Below are positions 8,159 through 17,756 of a stretch of 64,000 nt of DNA, piece after piece. The DNA is from a bacterium endosymbiont of Escarpia laminata. Lineage in GTDB: Bacteria; Pseudomonadota; Gammaproteobacteria; Chromatiales; Chromatiaceae. The stretch is from assembly GCA_003660235.1 (NCBI GenBank), contig QGON01000049.1:1-64000 (forward strand), given 5' to 3'. The position numbers and the translations under genes were made by a program. Numbering within the stretch: position 1 is the first letter of the stretch; the number at the start of each line of letters is the position of its first letter. The notes under the pieces are model-generated. The model saw only the letters and a list, made by a program, of their open reading frames with translations, had not been told where the DNA came from and made no database searches.

Positions 8159-10420
8159 ATGCTCGAAACCCTGCATCGAATCGTCAAAGAGGTAAACGCC
8201 GCACCCGATCTGGGTGAGGCGCTGGAACTTATCGTAACGCGGGTGAAAAAAGCGGTGGACGTCGATGTCTGTTCCGTCTACCTGACCGATTTCGAGAGGC
8301 GCGAACATGTACTGCGCGCCACTGAAGGTTTGCAGTCTGCGGCTGTCGGTAAAGTCAGTCTCCCGCTGCATCGGGGGCTGATTGGGCTGGTATGCGAACG
8401 CGCCGAGCCGGTCAACGTTGCGGATGCCCCCAATCATCGTCACTATCTGTTTACCCACGAGACGGGTGAAACTCGCTATCACGGTTTTCTCGGTGTGCCG
8501 ATTATCCAGAATCGCAGGGTTCTCGGTGTGCTGGTGGTGCGTCAGATTGAGCAGCGTACCTTCGATGACAACGAGGTAACCTTCCTCTTTACCCTTGCCG
8601 CACAGCTTGCGGGCGCCATAACCCATGCTCAGGCGAGTGGCGAGCTCGTCACCATGGAGGGTGTGGCGACTCCCACCCGTTTTCTGCAAGGACGCGCCGG
8701 TGCTCCAGGCGTGGCACTGGGCACTGCGGTAGTCGTCTATCCCCCCGCTGATCTGGACGCGGTACCCGACCGCAAGGCAGAAGATCTTGAGCAGGAGGAG
8801 GAGGATTTCCGCACCGCAGTGGCCGCAGTGGTGGAGGATTTGATGGCCCTGGAAGACCGGCTGGAAGATAGTCTGCCCGCTGAAGACCGGGCGCTGTTCG
8901 ATGCCTGGCTCATGATGTTGGGCAGCGACTCTTTGATCGGTAAGACAGTGGAACGCATCACGGCTGGCGATTGGGCGGCCGGTGCCTTGCGTCAGACCAT
9001 CGAGGAACATGCCAAGGTGTTCGATAACATGGACGATATCTACCTGCGGGAGCGGGCGTCCGATGTGCGTGATCTGGGTCGCCGTATACTCATGCACCTG
9101 CAGCAGGAAAGTTTCGGCACGGTGGACTATCCGGAGAACACCATCCTGGTCGGTGATGAGGTCAGCGCCATGCAACTTGCCGATGTGCCGATGGATCGCC
9201 TTGCGGGCCTTGTTTCGTCCAAAGGTGCAAGTTTCTCCCATGTCGCAATTCTGGCCCGGGCAATGGGCATTCCTGCGGTTATGGGGGTGATCGACCTGCC
9301 CGTGGGACGGGTCGATGGACGTTTTCTCATCAGCGACGGCTACCGGGGGCGTATCTATGTTTCACCGGCGTCGTCAGTGAGAGCCGAATACCTGCGGCTG
9401 GCGGAAGAGGATCGGGCGCTGAGCGAAGAGCTGGAGGCGACCCGTGATCTGCCTTCAGAGACCTCCGACGGGGTACCTGTGCGGCTCTATCTGAACACCG
9501 GTCTGGTCTCCGAGATGAGTACCCTGGGTTCCGATGAGGCTGAGGGGGTCGGTCTCTATCGAACGGAAGTTCCCTTCATGGTACGCGACCGTTTCCCCAG
9601 TGAGGCGGCACAGACCGCAAACTATCGGCATGTTCTCGAGACCTTTGCGCCCAGGCCTGTCACCATACGCACCCTCGATATTGGTGGCGATAAACCCCTG
9701 CCCTATTTTCCGGTCAATGAATCCAATCCATTCCTGGGCTGGCGCGGTATTCGTATCTCGCTGGATCATCCAGAGATATTTCTTACCCAAGTGCGTGCCA
9801 TGCTGCGTGCAGCCATCGGCTTGGACAATCTGCGGCTGTTATTGCCGATGATCAGCAATGTGAGTGAGGTGGATGACTCACTGCTGTTGATCCAACGGGC
9901 ACACGATGAACTGATCGAAGAGGGACATGGGGTGAAGATGCCGCGTGTCGGCGTGATGATAGAAGTGCCGGCTGCGGTCTATCAGGTGGAGGCGCTGGCG
10001 CGCCGGGTCGACTTTCTCTCTATCGGCACTAATGATTTGACCCAGTATCTGTTGGCGGTGGATCGCAACAACCCTCATGTGGCGGAGATCTACGATGATC
10101 TGCATCCCGCTGTGTTGCGTGCTCTGATTCAGGTAGTGGAGGGGGGCAGGCAACATCACCGGGAGGTTAGTGTCTGTGGTGAGATGGCAGGCAGTCCTGC
10201 AGCGGTGATCTTGCTGCTGGGTATGGGGGTCGACAATCTCAGTATGAGCGCCAGTAGCCTGCTACGGGTGAAGTGGGTGATTCGTTCCATCAGCCGCGCC
10301 AGGGCCAGGGAACTGCTGCAGGCGGCGCTGCGCTGCGAAAAGGCCGCTGAAGTCAGAGCGTTGCTCAGCAATGCGCTGGAAGAGATAGGGCTGGGTGGCT
10401 TGGTCAGGGCGGGTAAATAG
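8159..10420 (+). CDS. ptsP: Phosphoenolpyruvate-protein phosphotransferase PtsP (enzyme I-Ntr)
   Basis: This is the first enzyme of the nitrogen-related PTS: it autophosphorylates from PEP and passes phosphate to NPr. It has 753 residues, as expected. A GAF domain occupies about residues 1-160. The enzyme I part follows with the phosphohistidine loop (KGASFSHVAILARAMGIPAV), the PEP-binding barrel (EGVGLYRTEVPFM, TIRTLDIGGDKPLPYF, LLLPMISNVSEV, IEVPAAVYQVE) and the active-site Cys of VCGEMAG. CAGAGGG lies six bases before the ATG. No HPr, NPr or EIIA gene is present nearby. It probably feeds regulatory phosphorylation rather than sugar uptake. Confidence 0.96.
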   Translation: MLETLHRIVKEVNAAPDLGEALELIVTRVKKAVDVDVCSVYLTDFERREHVLRATEGLQSAAVGKVSLPLHRGLIGLVCERAEPVNVADAPNHRHYLFTHETGETRYHGFLGVPIIQNRRVLGVLVVRQIEQRTFDDNEVTFLFTLAAQLAGAITHAQASGELVTMEGVATPTRFLQGRAGAPGVALGTAVVVYPPADLDAVPDRKAEDLEQEEEDFRTAVAAVVEDLMALEDRLEDSLPAEDRALFDAWLMMLGSDSLIGKTVERITAGDWAAGALRQTIEEHAKVFDNMDDIYLRERASDVRDLGRRILMHLQQESFGTVDYPENTILVGDEVSAMQLADVPMDRLAGLVSSKGASFSHVAILARAMGIPAVMGVIDLPVGRVDGRFLISDGYRGRIYVSPASSVRAEYLRLAEEDRALSEELEATRDLPSETSDGVPVRLYLNTGLVSEMSTLGSDEAEGVGLYRTEVPFMVRDRFPSEAAQTANYRHVLETFAPRPVTIRTLDIGGDKPLPYFPVNESNPFLGWRGIRISLDHPEIFLTQVRAMLRAAIGLDNLRLLLPMISNVSEVDDSLLLIQRAHDELIEEGHGVKMPRVGVMIEVPAAVYQVEALARRVDFLSIGTNDLTQYLLAVDRNNPHVAEIYDDLHPAVLRALIQVVEGGRQHHREVSVCGEMAGSPAAVILLLGMGVDNLSMSASSLLRVKWVIRSISRARARELLQAALRCEKAAEVRALLSNALEEIGLGGLVRAGK

Positions 10421-10437
10421 GTCGCGCAGTGGTTGTC

Positions 10438-11610
10438 ATGAAATATTTTTTTAAAACTTGCACGACTATTTTCATCGTATTGACGATGGTCGGTGCTATT
10501 TATGCAAATACTGACAGGTTGGGAAGCAGTGACCACCCCCTGATATCCAGGATGCAGGGTTTCTGGATCGCTTCCTATAAAGAGAGTGAAATTGATTCGC
10601 ATTCATTTCGCGATAGTGCCAATAATAAAATTAACATTGAAGGGCATTACTACCATATCGAATATCGTCTGAAAAAAGGTGCCCAAGCGCCGGGCCGTTT
10701 GAGGATACTCAAGCATCATGAAAATGCGTTAAAAGGGACAGATGCTGAAATCTTAAAGAGAACAAAAAAAGATTTGTACTTCAAAGTCGCAAAAGAGGGC
10801 CAGGAGATCTGGATTCAAGTCCGTGCTTTGGAGCGCGTCTATCGCTTGACCATCGTGGAACGCGGGCAGAAGGAACATAAAGTTGAGGCCGAACCGGCGG
10901 CATCCCCGGCAGATAATGCGATCAGTACAGCAGATATCCATGAGGCCGCAAAGAGCGGGACTCTGGATGAGGTTAAAGCGCTTATTGCCAAAGGAGAAAA
11001 AGTTAACGCAAAAGATGATCGCAACCTCACGCCGCTCTACTATGCTGCATACGCCGGTCACAAAGAAATATGCCAATTTCTTATAAATCAGGGTGCCGAT
11101 GTCAATGCAGCTCCAGAACCTTTCTATACCCCTTTATATGCGGCCCTCAACAAGCGTAGTAAAAATGGCGAGGAAATATTCAAGTTGCTTGTTGAACGGG
11201 GAGCTGATTTTAACATGATGGTTGGAGGCTATGCGTTGCTGCACAATGCTGCTTTAAGCTGCCATGATGAGGGTCAAAGGCATATTGCCGAGTTTCTGAT
11301 TTCTAAAGGGGCGGACATCAATGTTAGGGGTTATCAGGATAAAACGCCTCTGCATATGGTGGGTTGCAAGGAGATTAGCGAGCTTCTCATTTCAAAGGGG
11401 GCCGATATTGAAGCCAGGGATAAAAACGGCCGAACACCACTGTTTGAGGCCTGTTCCAGAAAAAGAAAGGAAATTTGTCGTCTTCTCATATCCAGGGGAG
11501 CGGATGTCAATGCCAGAAACAACCGTAGCTGGACCCCTTTGCGACAGGCGCTTGAGAAGGGTTATTCCGAAGTTGTCGATATCCTGAAAAAACACGGAGG
11601 GGTTAAGTGA
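10438..11610 (+). CDS. Secreted ankyrin-repeat protein
   Basis: The ATG at 10438 (MKYFFKTCTTIFIVLTMVGA) gives a clean signal peptide; a GTG at 10429 adds only three residues. The mature protein has a small N-terminal beta-rich region (about residues 30-150, RMQGFWIASYKESEID), then about six ankyrin repeats with the usual cores TPLYYAAYAGHKEICQFLI, GADVNA, TPLHMVG, RTPLFEACSRKRKEICRLLI and TPLRQALEKGYSEVVDIL. It is probably periplasmic and mediates protein contacts. It starts 17 bases after ptsP, so it may be in the same transcript, but the function is unknown. Codon usage is more AT-rich than ptsP. Confidence 0.82.
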   Translation: MKYFFKTCTTIFIVLTMVGAIYANTDRLGSSDHPLISRMQGFWIASYKESEIDSHSFRDSANNKINIEGHYYHIEYRLKKGAQAPGRLRILKHHENALKGTDAEILKRTKKDLYFKVAKEGQEIWIQVRALERVYRLTIVERGQKEHKVEAEPAASPADNAISTADIHEAAKSGTLDEVKALIAKGEKVNAKDDRNLTPLYYAAYAGHKEICQFLINQGADVNAAPEPFYTPLYAALNKRSKNGEEIFKLLVERGADFNMMVGGYALLHNAALSCHDEGQRHIAEFLISKGADINVRGYQDKTPLHMVGCKEISELLISKGADIEARDKNGRTPLFEACSRKRKEICRLLISRGADVNARNNRSWTPLRQALEKGYSEVVDILKKHGGVK

Positions 11611-11975
11611 CGCAGCTCTGACAACTTAAGGAATTGATGAATGAGGTCACCCTGAAACGTTTTTATCAAGTAAGCATCAGCTGACTCATTTTATTGACAA
11701 TAACCGGCAGTATTCAAGCGCAAAGTGACAACAAAGGGGGCTGGTGGTTTCATTAACCTGTTGTGCGGTATTCAATCCATAGGATACGGGGTAGTAACAA
11801 GGGGAGGGGTTGCTGGTGTGACTGTGATGTCATTTTGATACCCATTAGGATAGACGACGTACTGGACGGATCCATTTTCAGGGCGAAACTTCCCTGTGCG
11901 TCTTCGGGTTGGGGATCCTGACCATTCATCTACAATAACGAAAAGCCCGTTGGCGGGTAATCATGAGGAGTGAGA
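11611..11975. other. Intergenic region without a recognisable gene
   Basis: These 365 bases are AT-richer than the flanks. I see no open frame with coding character, no strong terminator and no RNA gene. The promoter of the next gene must lie here, but no convincing -35/-10 pair stands out. The last 15 bases hold the GAGGAG ribosome-binding site of the following gene. Confidence 0.5.
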
Positions 11976-12920
11976 ATGAGAAAGCTGTTTTTGATGGTCT
12001 GTCTGCTGCCTGCGCTGCTGATCGCGGCAGAACGCGGTCCGGCGGTGAAGAATTATCCTGCAGATCAGGTAACGGATGGCGTCTATGTCATCCATGGCCC
12101 GCTGGGGCGGCCTTCGGTGGAGAATCAGGGTTTCATGAACAACCCAGCCTTTATCGTCACCGGTGAAGGCGTGGTGATTGTCGATCCCGGCGCCAGTGTG
12201 CAGATCGGCGAGATGGTGTTGCGGCAGATCCGCAAGGTCACTGACAAGCCCGTGGTTGCTGTGATGAATACCCACATCCATGGTGACCACTGGCTGGCCA
12301 ATCAGGCGATCAGGTCTGCCTATCCGAAGGTGGCGATCTATGGTCATCCCAATATGATCGCCAAGATCGAAGAGGGCGAAGGTCAGAGCTGGGTCGATTC
12401 GCTGTTGAGCATGACGGATAATGCAACCAGGGGAACCGAGGTTGTCGGACCAAATCATGCGATTGATCATGGTGGTGAAATCATCTTGGCCGGACTCAAG
12501 ATACGTGTTTTGTTCGAGCCCAAGGCCCACAGCGACTCCGATCTGATGATCGAGATTCCCGCGAAGAAACTGCTGTTTCTGGGGGACAATGTGATGGCTG
12601 GTCGCCTGGGTCAGATGCGGCATGGGACTTTCAAAGGTAATATCGCGGCTATTGATATGGCTCTCAAGGTGGATGCGGCGATCTATGTGCCTGGACATGG
12701 TGCAACCGGCGGCCGTGATGTTCCAGAGAGTTACCAGCGTTATCTTTCCACGCTTAGAAATGAGGTGGCGAAGCAGCTGGATGAGGGCTTGAGCGACTAC
12801 GAGATCAAACCCATCGTGGTGGAATTGCTCACCGACTACAAGGGTTGGGTCGATTTTGATATGGAGGTGGGCAGTCACGTCAACATTGCCTATCTTGAAG
12901 TCGAAGCAGAGATGTTTTGA
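11976..12920 (+). CDS. Periplasmic metallo-beta-lactamase-fold hydrolase
   Basis: The ATG at 11976 with GAGGAG five bases upstream is preferred over the GTG at 11970. A signal peptide (MRKLFLMVCLLPALLIAA) is followed by the MBL fold. Zinc motif HxHxDH is seen as NTHIHGDHW, with further ligands in EPKAHSDSDLMI and YVPGHGATGG and the strand Asp in FLGDNVM. Substrate is unknown. The family is broad (lactonases, thiol or sulfur hydrolases, SoxH-like and quinoprotein-relay hydrolases), and the signal peptide and length (314 residues) resemble the SoxH-like group. It is followed at 23 bases by rubrerythrin. Confidence 0.85.
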   Translation: MRKLFLMVCLLPALLIAAERGPAVKNYPADQVTDGVYVIHGPLGRPSVENQGFMNNPAFIVTGEGVVIVDPGASVQIGEMVLRQIRKVTDKPVVAVMNTHIHGDHWLANQAIRSAYPKVAIYGHPNMIAKIEEGEGQSWVDSLLSMTDNATRGTEVVGPNHAIDHGGEIILAGLKIRVLFEPKAHSDSDLMIEIPAKKLLFLGDNVMAGRLGQMRHGTFKGNIAAIDMALKVDAAIYVPGHGATGGRDVPESYQRYLSTLRNEVAKQLDEGLSDYEIKPIVVELLTDYKGWVDFDMEVGSHVNIAYLEVEAEMF

Positions 12921-12943
12921 TCGTTTGCTCCATGAGGTGAAAT

Positions 12944-13522
12944 ATGAGTCAGTCGATTAAAGGAACCCGCACGGAAAAAAATCTGATGACCGCCTTTGCC
13001 GGTGAGTCTCAGGCGCGCAATCGTTATACCTACTATTCGGGAGCTGCCCGTAAGGAGGGCCTGGTACAGATCGCCCATATCTTTGAGGAGACGGCAAACC
13101 AGGAGAAGGAGCACGCCAAGCGTTTCTACAAGTTTCTCGAAGGTGGTGAGGTGGAGATCACAGAAACCTTCCCGGCGGGGGACCTGGGAGATACCCTGGC
13201 GAATCTGCACCATGCCGCTGCGGGAGAGGAGCATGAGTGGACCACCATGTATCCGGGGTTTGCCAAGGTTGCCCGTGAAGAGGGTTTTGAGCAGGTGGCA
13301 ATGGCGTTCGAGGCGATCTCCATTGCGGAGAAACAGCACGGCAAGCGCTACCAGGATCTGGCGGACAACCTTGAAGCCGGACGGGTTTTCAGGCGCAACG
13401 GTAAGGTGGTCTGGCGCTGCCGCAACTGCGGTTACCTGCATGAGGGAGAGGAGGCGCCGGGCGTCTGTCCCGCCTGTCTTCATCCGCAGGCCCACTTTGA
13501 GTTGCTGGGGGAGAACTGGTAG
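12944..13522 (+). CDS. Rubrerythrin
   Basis: This is a non-heme di-iron peroxidase that reduces hydrogen peroxide, mostly in anaerobes and microaerophiles. It has 192 residues. The four-helix ferritin-like domain carries the iron ligands in FAGESQARNRY, EETANQEKEHAKRF, HAAAGEEHEW and ISIAEKQHGKRY. A C-terminal rubredoxin-like domain has CRNCGY and CPACLHPQ, the four iron-binding cysteines. GAGGTG lies six bases before the ATG. Its presence suggests exposure to low or fluctuating oxygen. Confidence 0.95.
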   Translation: MSQSIKGTRTEKNLMTAFAGESQARNRYTYYSGAARKEGLVQIAHIFEETANQEKEHAKRFYKFLEGGEVEITETFPAGDLGDTLANLHHAAAGEEHEWTTMYPGFAKVAREEGFEQVAMAFEAISIAEKQHGKRYQDLADNLEAGRVFRRNGKVVWRCRNCGYLHEGEEAPGVCPACLHPQAHFELLGENW

Positions 13523-13663
13523 GCGTTTGCCTGATCCGCTACGCTCAATCCACGCTGAAATCCACCGGCAGATCCTTGCGCTGCTATTTTGTCGGTTTTG
13601 CTCTAAAATGCGTTCTTTGTCGGCGATTCGTCGTTGAATCCATAAATGTTCGGAGTCCTTCCC

Positions 13664-14254
13664 ATGCAGCGCACAGCGCAGGTGGAACGCAATACACTGG
13701 AGACCCGGATCAGCATCACGCTGAATCTGGACGGTACGGGTGAGTCCCGTTTCGAGACCGGTGTCCCTTTCCTTGATCACATGTTGGACCAGGTGGCCCG
13801 CCACGGCCTGATCGACCTGGAGGTCGAGGCCAAGGGCGATCTGGAGATCGATGCGCACCACACAGTGGAGGATATCGGCATCACTCTGGGGCAGGCTTTG
13901 GCCGAGGCACTGGGTGATAAAAAGGGTATTCGTCGTTATGGACACGCCTATGTGCCGTTGGACGAAGCGCTTTCCAGGGTGGTGGTCGACTTCTCCGGTC
14001 GACCCGGCCTGGAGTACAACGTGGCCTTTACCCGTGCCCGTATCGGTGAGTTCGATGTGGATCTCTTTCAGGAGTTTTTCCAGGGACTGGTCAACCACGC
14101 CGGTATGACCCTGCACATCGACAACCTGCGGGGCATCAATGCCCACCATCAGGCTGAGACAGTGTTCAAGGCGCTGGGCCGGGCGATGCGCATGGCGCTG
14201 GAGCCGGATCCCCGTATGTCCGACGTGGTGCCTTCCACCAAGGGCACACTGTAA
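13664..14254 (+). CDS. hisB: Imidazoleglycerol-phosphate dehydratase HisB (monofunctional)
   Basis: This enzyme catalyses the sixth step of histidine synthesis. The ATG at 13664 ([16 protein letters not shown]) has GGAG at 8 bases and fits the family; the ATG at 13646 lacks a ribosome-binding site. The 196 residues cover only the dehydratase, with metal-binding histidine motifs [39 protein letters not shown] and NAHHQAET. The N-terminal HAD histidinol-phosphatase domain found in enterobacterial HisB is absent, so another enzyme must do that step (see 6642-7304). First gene of a his-tat run. Confidence 0.97.
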   Translation: MQRTAQVERNTLETRISITLNLDGTGESRFETGVPFLDHMLDQVARHGLIDLEVEAKGDLEIDAHHTVEDIGITLGQALAEALGDKKGIRRYGHAYVPLDEALSRVVVDFSGRPGLEYNVAFTRARIGEFDVDLFQEFFQGLVNHAGMTLHIDNLRGINAHHQAETVFKALGRAMRMALEPDPRMSDVVPSTKGTL

Positions 14255-14287
14255 ACTTACCCCAATATTTTAAAGAGCAGTATTTCG

Positions 14288-14929
14288 ATGGCACAACGCA
14301 TCGCAGTCATTGACTACGGTATGGGCAACCTGCGCTCCGTCGCCAAAGCGGTGGAGCATGTCACCGCTCCCGGCGACGAGGTGCTGGTAACCGATGATCC
14401 GATCCTGATCCTCAACTCCGACCGGGTGGTCTTTCCTGGCCAGGGGGCGGCCCGCGACTGCATGGCCGCTATCTCCGATCACCATCTGAACCGGGCGATC
14501 CTGGATGCGGCACAATCCAAGCCGTTTCTGGGTATCTGCATGGGGCAGCAGGTGTTGATGGAGTTCAGCGAGGAGAACGGTGGTACCGAACTGCTCGGAC
14601 TCTATCCCGGCAAGGTGCGCCATTTTCCCGGTGGCAAGAGCGCTGATGGAACTATGCTGAAGATCCCGCACATGGGTTGGAATCAGGTTATTCCTACCCA
14701 CGATCACCCGCTGTGGGCTGGTATCGAACCGGGAAGCCGCTTCTATTTCGTCCATAGCTACTATGTGGATCCGTCCGAGAGTGGTCTGACGGCGGCCGCC
14801 ACCGAATTCGGTGTGAGCTTCGCCAGCGCAGTGTCGGACAAGCGTCTATTCGCGGTACAGTTTCATCCAGAGAAGAGCGCTGACGATGGTCTGCAGTTAT
14901 TGAAGAATTTTGTGAATTGGAATGTTTAA
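14288..14929 (+). CDS. hisH: Imidazole glycerol phosphate synthase, glutaminase subunit HisH
   Basis: This class I glutamine amidotransferase releases ammonia that is channelled to HisF. It has 213 residues. The nucleophile Cys84 lies in GICMGQQVL, and the His/Glu of the triad in VQFHPEKS. The oxyanion-loop region VFPGQGAARDCM is typical. It lies 33 bases after hisB on the same strand and is separated from hisA by a palindromic repeat. Confidence 0.97.
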   Translation: MAQRIAVIDYGMGNLRSVAKAVEHVTAPGDEVLVTDDPILILNSDRVVFPGQGAARDCMAAISDHHLNRAILDAAQSKPFLGICMGQQVLMEFSEENGGTELLGLYPGKVRHFPGGKSADGTMLKIPHMGWNQVIPTHDHPLWAGIEPGSRFYFVHSYYVDPSESGLTAAATEFGVSFASAVSDKRLFAVQFHPEKSADDGLQLLKNFVNWNV

Positions 14930-14941
14930 CGGTTAATTTCA

Positions 14942-14994
14942 ACCGCAAAGGATGCAAAGAGCGCTAAGAATCATTACCTTGCGTGCTTCGCGGT
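14942..14994. repeat. Intergenic palindromic repeat, copy 1 (GCAAAGGAYGCAAAG family)
   Basis: ACCGCAAAGGATGCAAAG at the left and CTTGCGTGCTTCGCGGT at the right form an imperfect inverted repeat between hisH and hisA. A second member with the same core lies between hisA and hisF (15764-15831). The unit looks like a dispersed repeat that has landed in both gaps. Confidence 0.7.
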
Positions 14995-15018
14995 AAACAT
15001 GAGTGGAATAGGTTTCAA

Positions 15019-15756
15019 ATGCTGTTGATACCCGCAATCGATTTGAAAGACGGCCAATGCGTACGCCTGCGTCAGGGACGCATGGAGGACGATACGGTAT
15101 TTTCCAATAACCCGGTGGAGGTGGCAGGCCGCTGGGTGGACGCTGGTGGACGACGCCTGCATCTGGTGGATCTCAACGGCGCATTTGCCGGAGAGCCGGT
15201 CAATGGCGACGCTATTCGCAATATCGCCAAGGCCTATCCCGATATGCCGATTCAGGTGGGCGGCGGTATCCGCGACGAGGCGACCATCGAGGCCTATCTG
15301 AAGGCAGGTGTGACCTACTGCATCATCGGTACCCAGGCGGTGAAAGAGCCTGATTTTGTGGCCCGCGCCTGCAAGGCGTTTCCCGGTCATGTCATCGTCG
15401 GCCTGGATGCCAAAGAGGGGATGGTGGCGATCAACGGTTGGGCGGAGGTCACTGATCAGGAGGTGACCGAGCTGGCGCGCCGTTTTGAAGATGCTGGGGT
15501 TTCTGCCATCGTCTACACTGACATCGGCCGTGACGGCATGATGACTGGCCCCAATGTGGAGGCCACAACGGCGTTGGCCAATGCCATCAGCATCCCGGTA
15601 GTGGCTTCCGGCGGGATCACCAACATTGGTGACATCGAGGCGCTGTGTAAAGCTGATACCACCAACATCACCGCCGCCATCACCGGCCGGGCGATCTACG
15701 AGGGCACCCTCGATTTCGCCGAAGGCCAAAAACTGGCTGACTCTCTTTCCCAATGA
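15019..15756 (+). CDS. hisA: Phosphoribosylformimino-5-aminoimidazole carboxamide ribotide isomerase HisA
   Basis: This (beta-alpha)8-barrel isomerase acts just before HisHF. The ATG at 15019 ([20 protein letters not shown]) matches the family start; the upstream frame opening at 14983 runs through the intergenic repeat and is not used. It has 245 residues. The catalytic Asp lies in PAIDLKDG, and the second in [12 protein letters not shown]. The phosphate-binding loops are QVGGGIRDE and VVASGGITN. Confidence 0.97.
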   Translation: MLLIPAIDLKDGQCVRLRQGRMEDDTVFSNNPVEVAGRWVDAGGRRLHLVDLNGAFAGEPVNGDAIRNIAKAYPDMPIQVGGGIRDEATIEAYLKAGVTYCIIGTQAVKEPDFVARACKAFPGHVIVGLDAKEGMVAINGWAEVTDQEVTELARRFEDAGVSAIVYTDIGRDGMMTGPNVEATTALANAISIPVVASGGITNIGDIEALCKADTTNITAAITGRAIYEGTLDFAEGQKLADSLSQ

Positions 15757-15763
15757 CTTTTTC

Positions 15764-15831
15764 AGGAACGCAAAGGACGCAAAGTTTTTTAGGTGAAAAT
15801 CTTTGCGGCCTTTGTGCTTCTTTGCGTTCCT
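15764..15831. repeat. Intergenic palindromic repeat, copy 2
   Basis: AGGAACGCAAAGGACGCAAAG at the left and a right arm ending CTTTGCGTTCCT form an inverted repeat with 12 perfect terminal bases, in the gap between hisA and hisF. The core GCAAAGGACGCAAAG matches the copy at 14942-14994. Confidence 0.75.
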
Positions 15832-15847
15832 TTACCCAAGGTGAAAT

Positions 15848-16618
15848 ATGCTAGCCAAACGGATTATTCCCTGTCTTGACGTGGACAACGGCCGCGTGGT
15901 CAAGGGCGTCAAATTCGTGGAGATCCGTGACGCGGGCGATCCGGTGGAGGTGGCACGCCGTTATAACGAAGAGGGCGCGGACGAGATCACCTTTCTCGAT
16001 ATCACCGCCAGCTCCGATAATCGGGAGACCATCGTCCACGTCGTGGAACGGGTGGCGTCGGAGGTCTTCATTCCCCTGACCGTGGGGGGCGGTATCCGGG
16101 TGGTGGAGGACGTGCGTCGCATGCTCAATGCCGGCGCGGACAAGGTGGCGATCAACACCGCAGCGGTTTTCAACCCTGAATTCGTCAGGGAAGCCACCAC
16201 CCGATTTGGTTCCCAGTGCATCGTGATCGCTATCGACGCGAAGAAGGTGAGCGGTGAGGGAGAACCCCTGAAGTGGGAGATTTTCACCCACGGCGGACGC
16301 AAACCTACCGGCATCGATGCCGTTGAATGGGCGAAGAGGATGGCCGACTATGGTGCCGGGGAGATTCTGCTCACCAGCATGGACCGGGACGGTACCAAGA
16401 TCGGTTTTGACAACAAACTGACCCGGGCCATCGCCGAGGCGGTGCCGATCCCGGTGATCGCCTCCGGTGGCGTGGGTAACTTACAGCATCTGGTGGATGG
16501 GGTGAAAGAGGGGGCGGCAGACGCTGTTCTGGCCGCCAGCATCTTCCACTTCGCCGAGTACAGCATTGGTGAGGCCAAACGTTTCATGCAGGATCAGGGC
16601 GTCGAGGTCCGTCTGTGA
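15848..16618 (+). CDS. hisF: Imidazole glycerol phosphate synthase, cyclase subunit HisF
   Basis: HisF condenses ammonia from HisH with PRFAR to give imidazole glycerol phosphate and AICAR. It has 256 residues and starts [20 protein letters not shown], with catalytic Asp11 in CLDVDNG and Asp130-region IVIAIDAKK. Phosphate-binding loops are TVGGGIR and VIASGGVGN. An AAGGTGAAAT ribosome-binding region precedes the ATG. The gene overlaps hisI by 4 bases. Confidence 0.97.
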   Translation: MLAKRIIPCLDVDNGRVVKGVKFVEIRDAGDPVEVARRYNEEGADEITFLDITASSDNRETIVHVVERVASEVFIPLTVGGGIRVVEDVRRMLNAGADKVAINTAAVFNPEFVREATTRFGSQCIVIAIDAKKVSGEGEPLKWEIFTHGGRKPTGIDAVEWAKRMADYGAGEILLTSMDRDGTKIGFDNKLTRAIAEAVPIPVIASGGVGNLQHLVDGVKEGAADAVLAASIFHFAEYSIGEAKRFMQDQGVEVRL

Positions 16619-16995
16619 GCTGGCTCGGCAAAATAAAATGGGATGAGCAGGGTCTGGTGCCCGCTATCGCCCAGGAGAAAGGGACGGGTACTATCCTGAT
16701 GGTGGCCTGGATGGACCGGGAGGCCCTGCGGCTGACGCAGGAGACCGGTCACGCGGTCTACTGGTCCCGTTCCCGCAAGAAACTCTGGCACAAGGGCGAG
16801 GAGTCGGGACATCAGCAGACAGTCAGCGCGATCCGGGTCGATTGTGATGCGGATGTGGTGCTGCTGGAGGTGGAGCAGAAGGGCGGTATCGCCTGCCACA
16901 CCGGTCGCCACAGCTGTTTCTACCGGGAACTGCGGGACGGCGAGTGGGTCGAAGTATTACCTGTGCTGAAAGATCCTGAGCAGATTTATAAATGA
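16615..16995 (+). CDS. hisI: Phosphoribosyl-AMP cyclohydrolase HisI
   Basis: This Zn-dependent enzyme performs the third step of histidine synthesis. It has 126 residues and begins at GTG 16615, overlapping the hisF stop (GTGA), which points to translational coupling. Motifs: [32 protein letters not shown], the acidic DCDADVVLL and the zinc site [11 protein letters not shown]. HisI and HisE are separate genes here, as in Pseudomonas, not fused as in enterobacteria. Confidence 0.97.
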   Translation: MSWLGKIKWDEQGLVPAIAQEKGTGTILMVAWMDREALRLTQETGHAVYWSRSRKKLWHKGEESGHQQTVSAIRVDCDADVVLLEVEQKGGIACHTGRHSCFYRELRDGEWVEVLPVLKDPEQIYK

Positions 16996-17003
16996 GATAG
17001 CAG

Positions 17004-17321
17004 ATGAGTGATGTTTTGGAACAACTGGCCCAGGTGCTGGAGGAACGCAAGCAGGCGGAGCCTGACAGCTCCTATGTGGCGAAACTCTACGCCAAGGGGC
17101 TGGACGCGATTCTGAAAAAGATCGGTGAAGAGGCCACTGAGACGGTGATGGCAGCCAAGGACGGGGTGCCGGAGAAGATCATCTGCGAGACTGCGGATCT
17201 GTGGTTCCACACCATGGTCCTGCTGGCTCAGCAGGGCCTGGGGCCAAATGATGTACTGCAGGAGCTGGAACGCCGTTTCGGGCTTTCCGGGTTAGAGGAG
17301 AAGGCCAGCCGTGACAAATAG
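17004..17321 (+). CDS. hisE: Phosphoribosyl-ATP pyrophosphatase HisE
   Basis: This MazG-like all-alpha enzyme performs the second step of histidine synthesis. It has 105 residues with the metal-binding motif [17 protein letters not shown] and a second acidic helix [16 protein letters not shown]. It lies eight bases after hisI in the same operon. It is followed at 150 bases by tatA, the gene order hisI-hisE-tatABC known from Pseudomonas. Confidence 0.96.
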   Translation: MSDVLEQLAQVLEERKQAEPDSSYVAKLYAKGLDAILKKIGEEATETVMAAKDGVPEKIICETADLWFHTMVLLAQQGLGPNDVLQELERRFGLSGLEEKASRDK

Positions 17322-17471
17322 TGTCACTGGAATTCAGCCTGAGTGACAACGGTGCTTACCGCCGGGGCTCAACTGGGGTATTATCCCCGCTTTGATGATC
17401 AGAGGTTTCCTCTGGTCGGCACGAAAACAGATAGATAGACATCCGGTTTGAACCGGGGAGTGGAGAAGATT

Positions 17472-17717
17472 ATGGGTTTTGGCGGAATTAGTATTTGGCA
17501 GTTGTTGATTGTTCTGGCGATCGTTCTGTTGCTGTTCGGCACCAAGCGCCTGAAGAATATCGGTTCTGATCTCGGCAATGCCGTCAAGGGCTTCAAAGGC
17601 GCCATGACGAGTGGTGAAAAGGCCGAGTCCAGCGAAGAGCAGGAGCAGATCGAAAAATCCGAGTCCGGCACTGTAGTGGAAGGGGAAGTCACCTCTAAAG
17701 AGAAAGACAAGGCCTGA
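17472..17717 (+). CDS. tatA: Sec-independent protein translocase TatA
   Basis: This is the pore-forming subunit of the twin-arginine translocase, 81 residues. The ATG at 17472 ([20 protein letters not shown]) has GGAG upstream and matches the family; a frame open from 17448 adds an unlikely leader. One N-terminal membrane segment is followed by the [14 protein letters not shown] hinge, an amphipathic helix ([11 protein letters not shown]) and a charged tail. It is first of tatABC. Confidence 0.96.
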   Translation: MGFGGISIWQLLIVLAIVLLLFGTKRLKNIGSDLGNAVKGFKGAMTSGEKAESSEEQEQIEKSESGTVVEGEVTSKEKDKA

Positions 17718-17756
17718 TTCCTTCACCCCACCTCGGGGACAACTTGAGATCCAACC

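Noticed and set aside
8156-9241. Long antisense open frames opposite ptsP, the lipoprotein gene and rpoD
   Set aside because: They mirror high-GC codon patterns of real genes and show no family motif.
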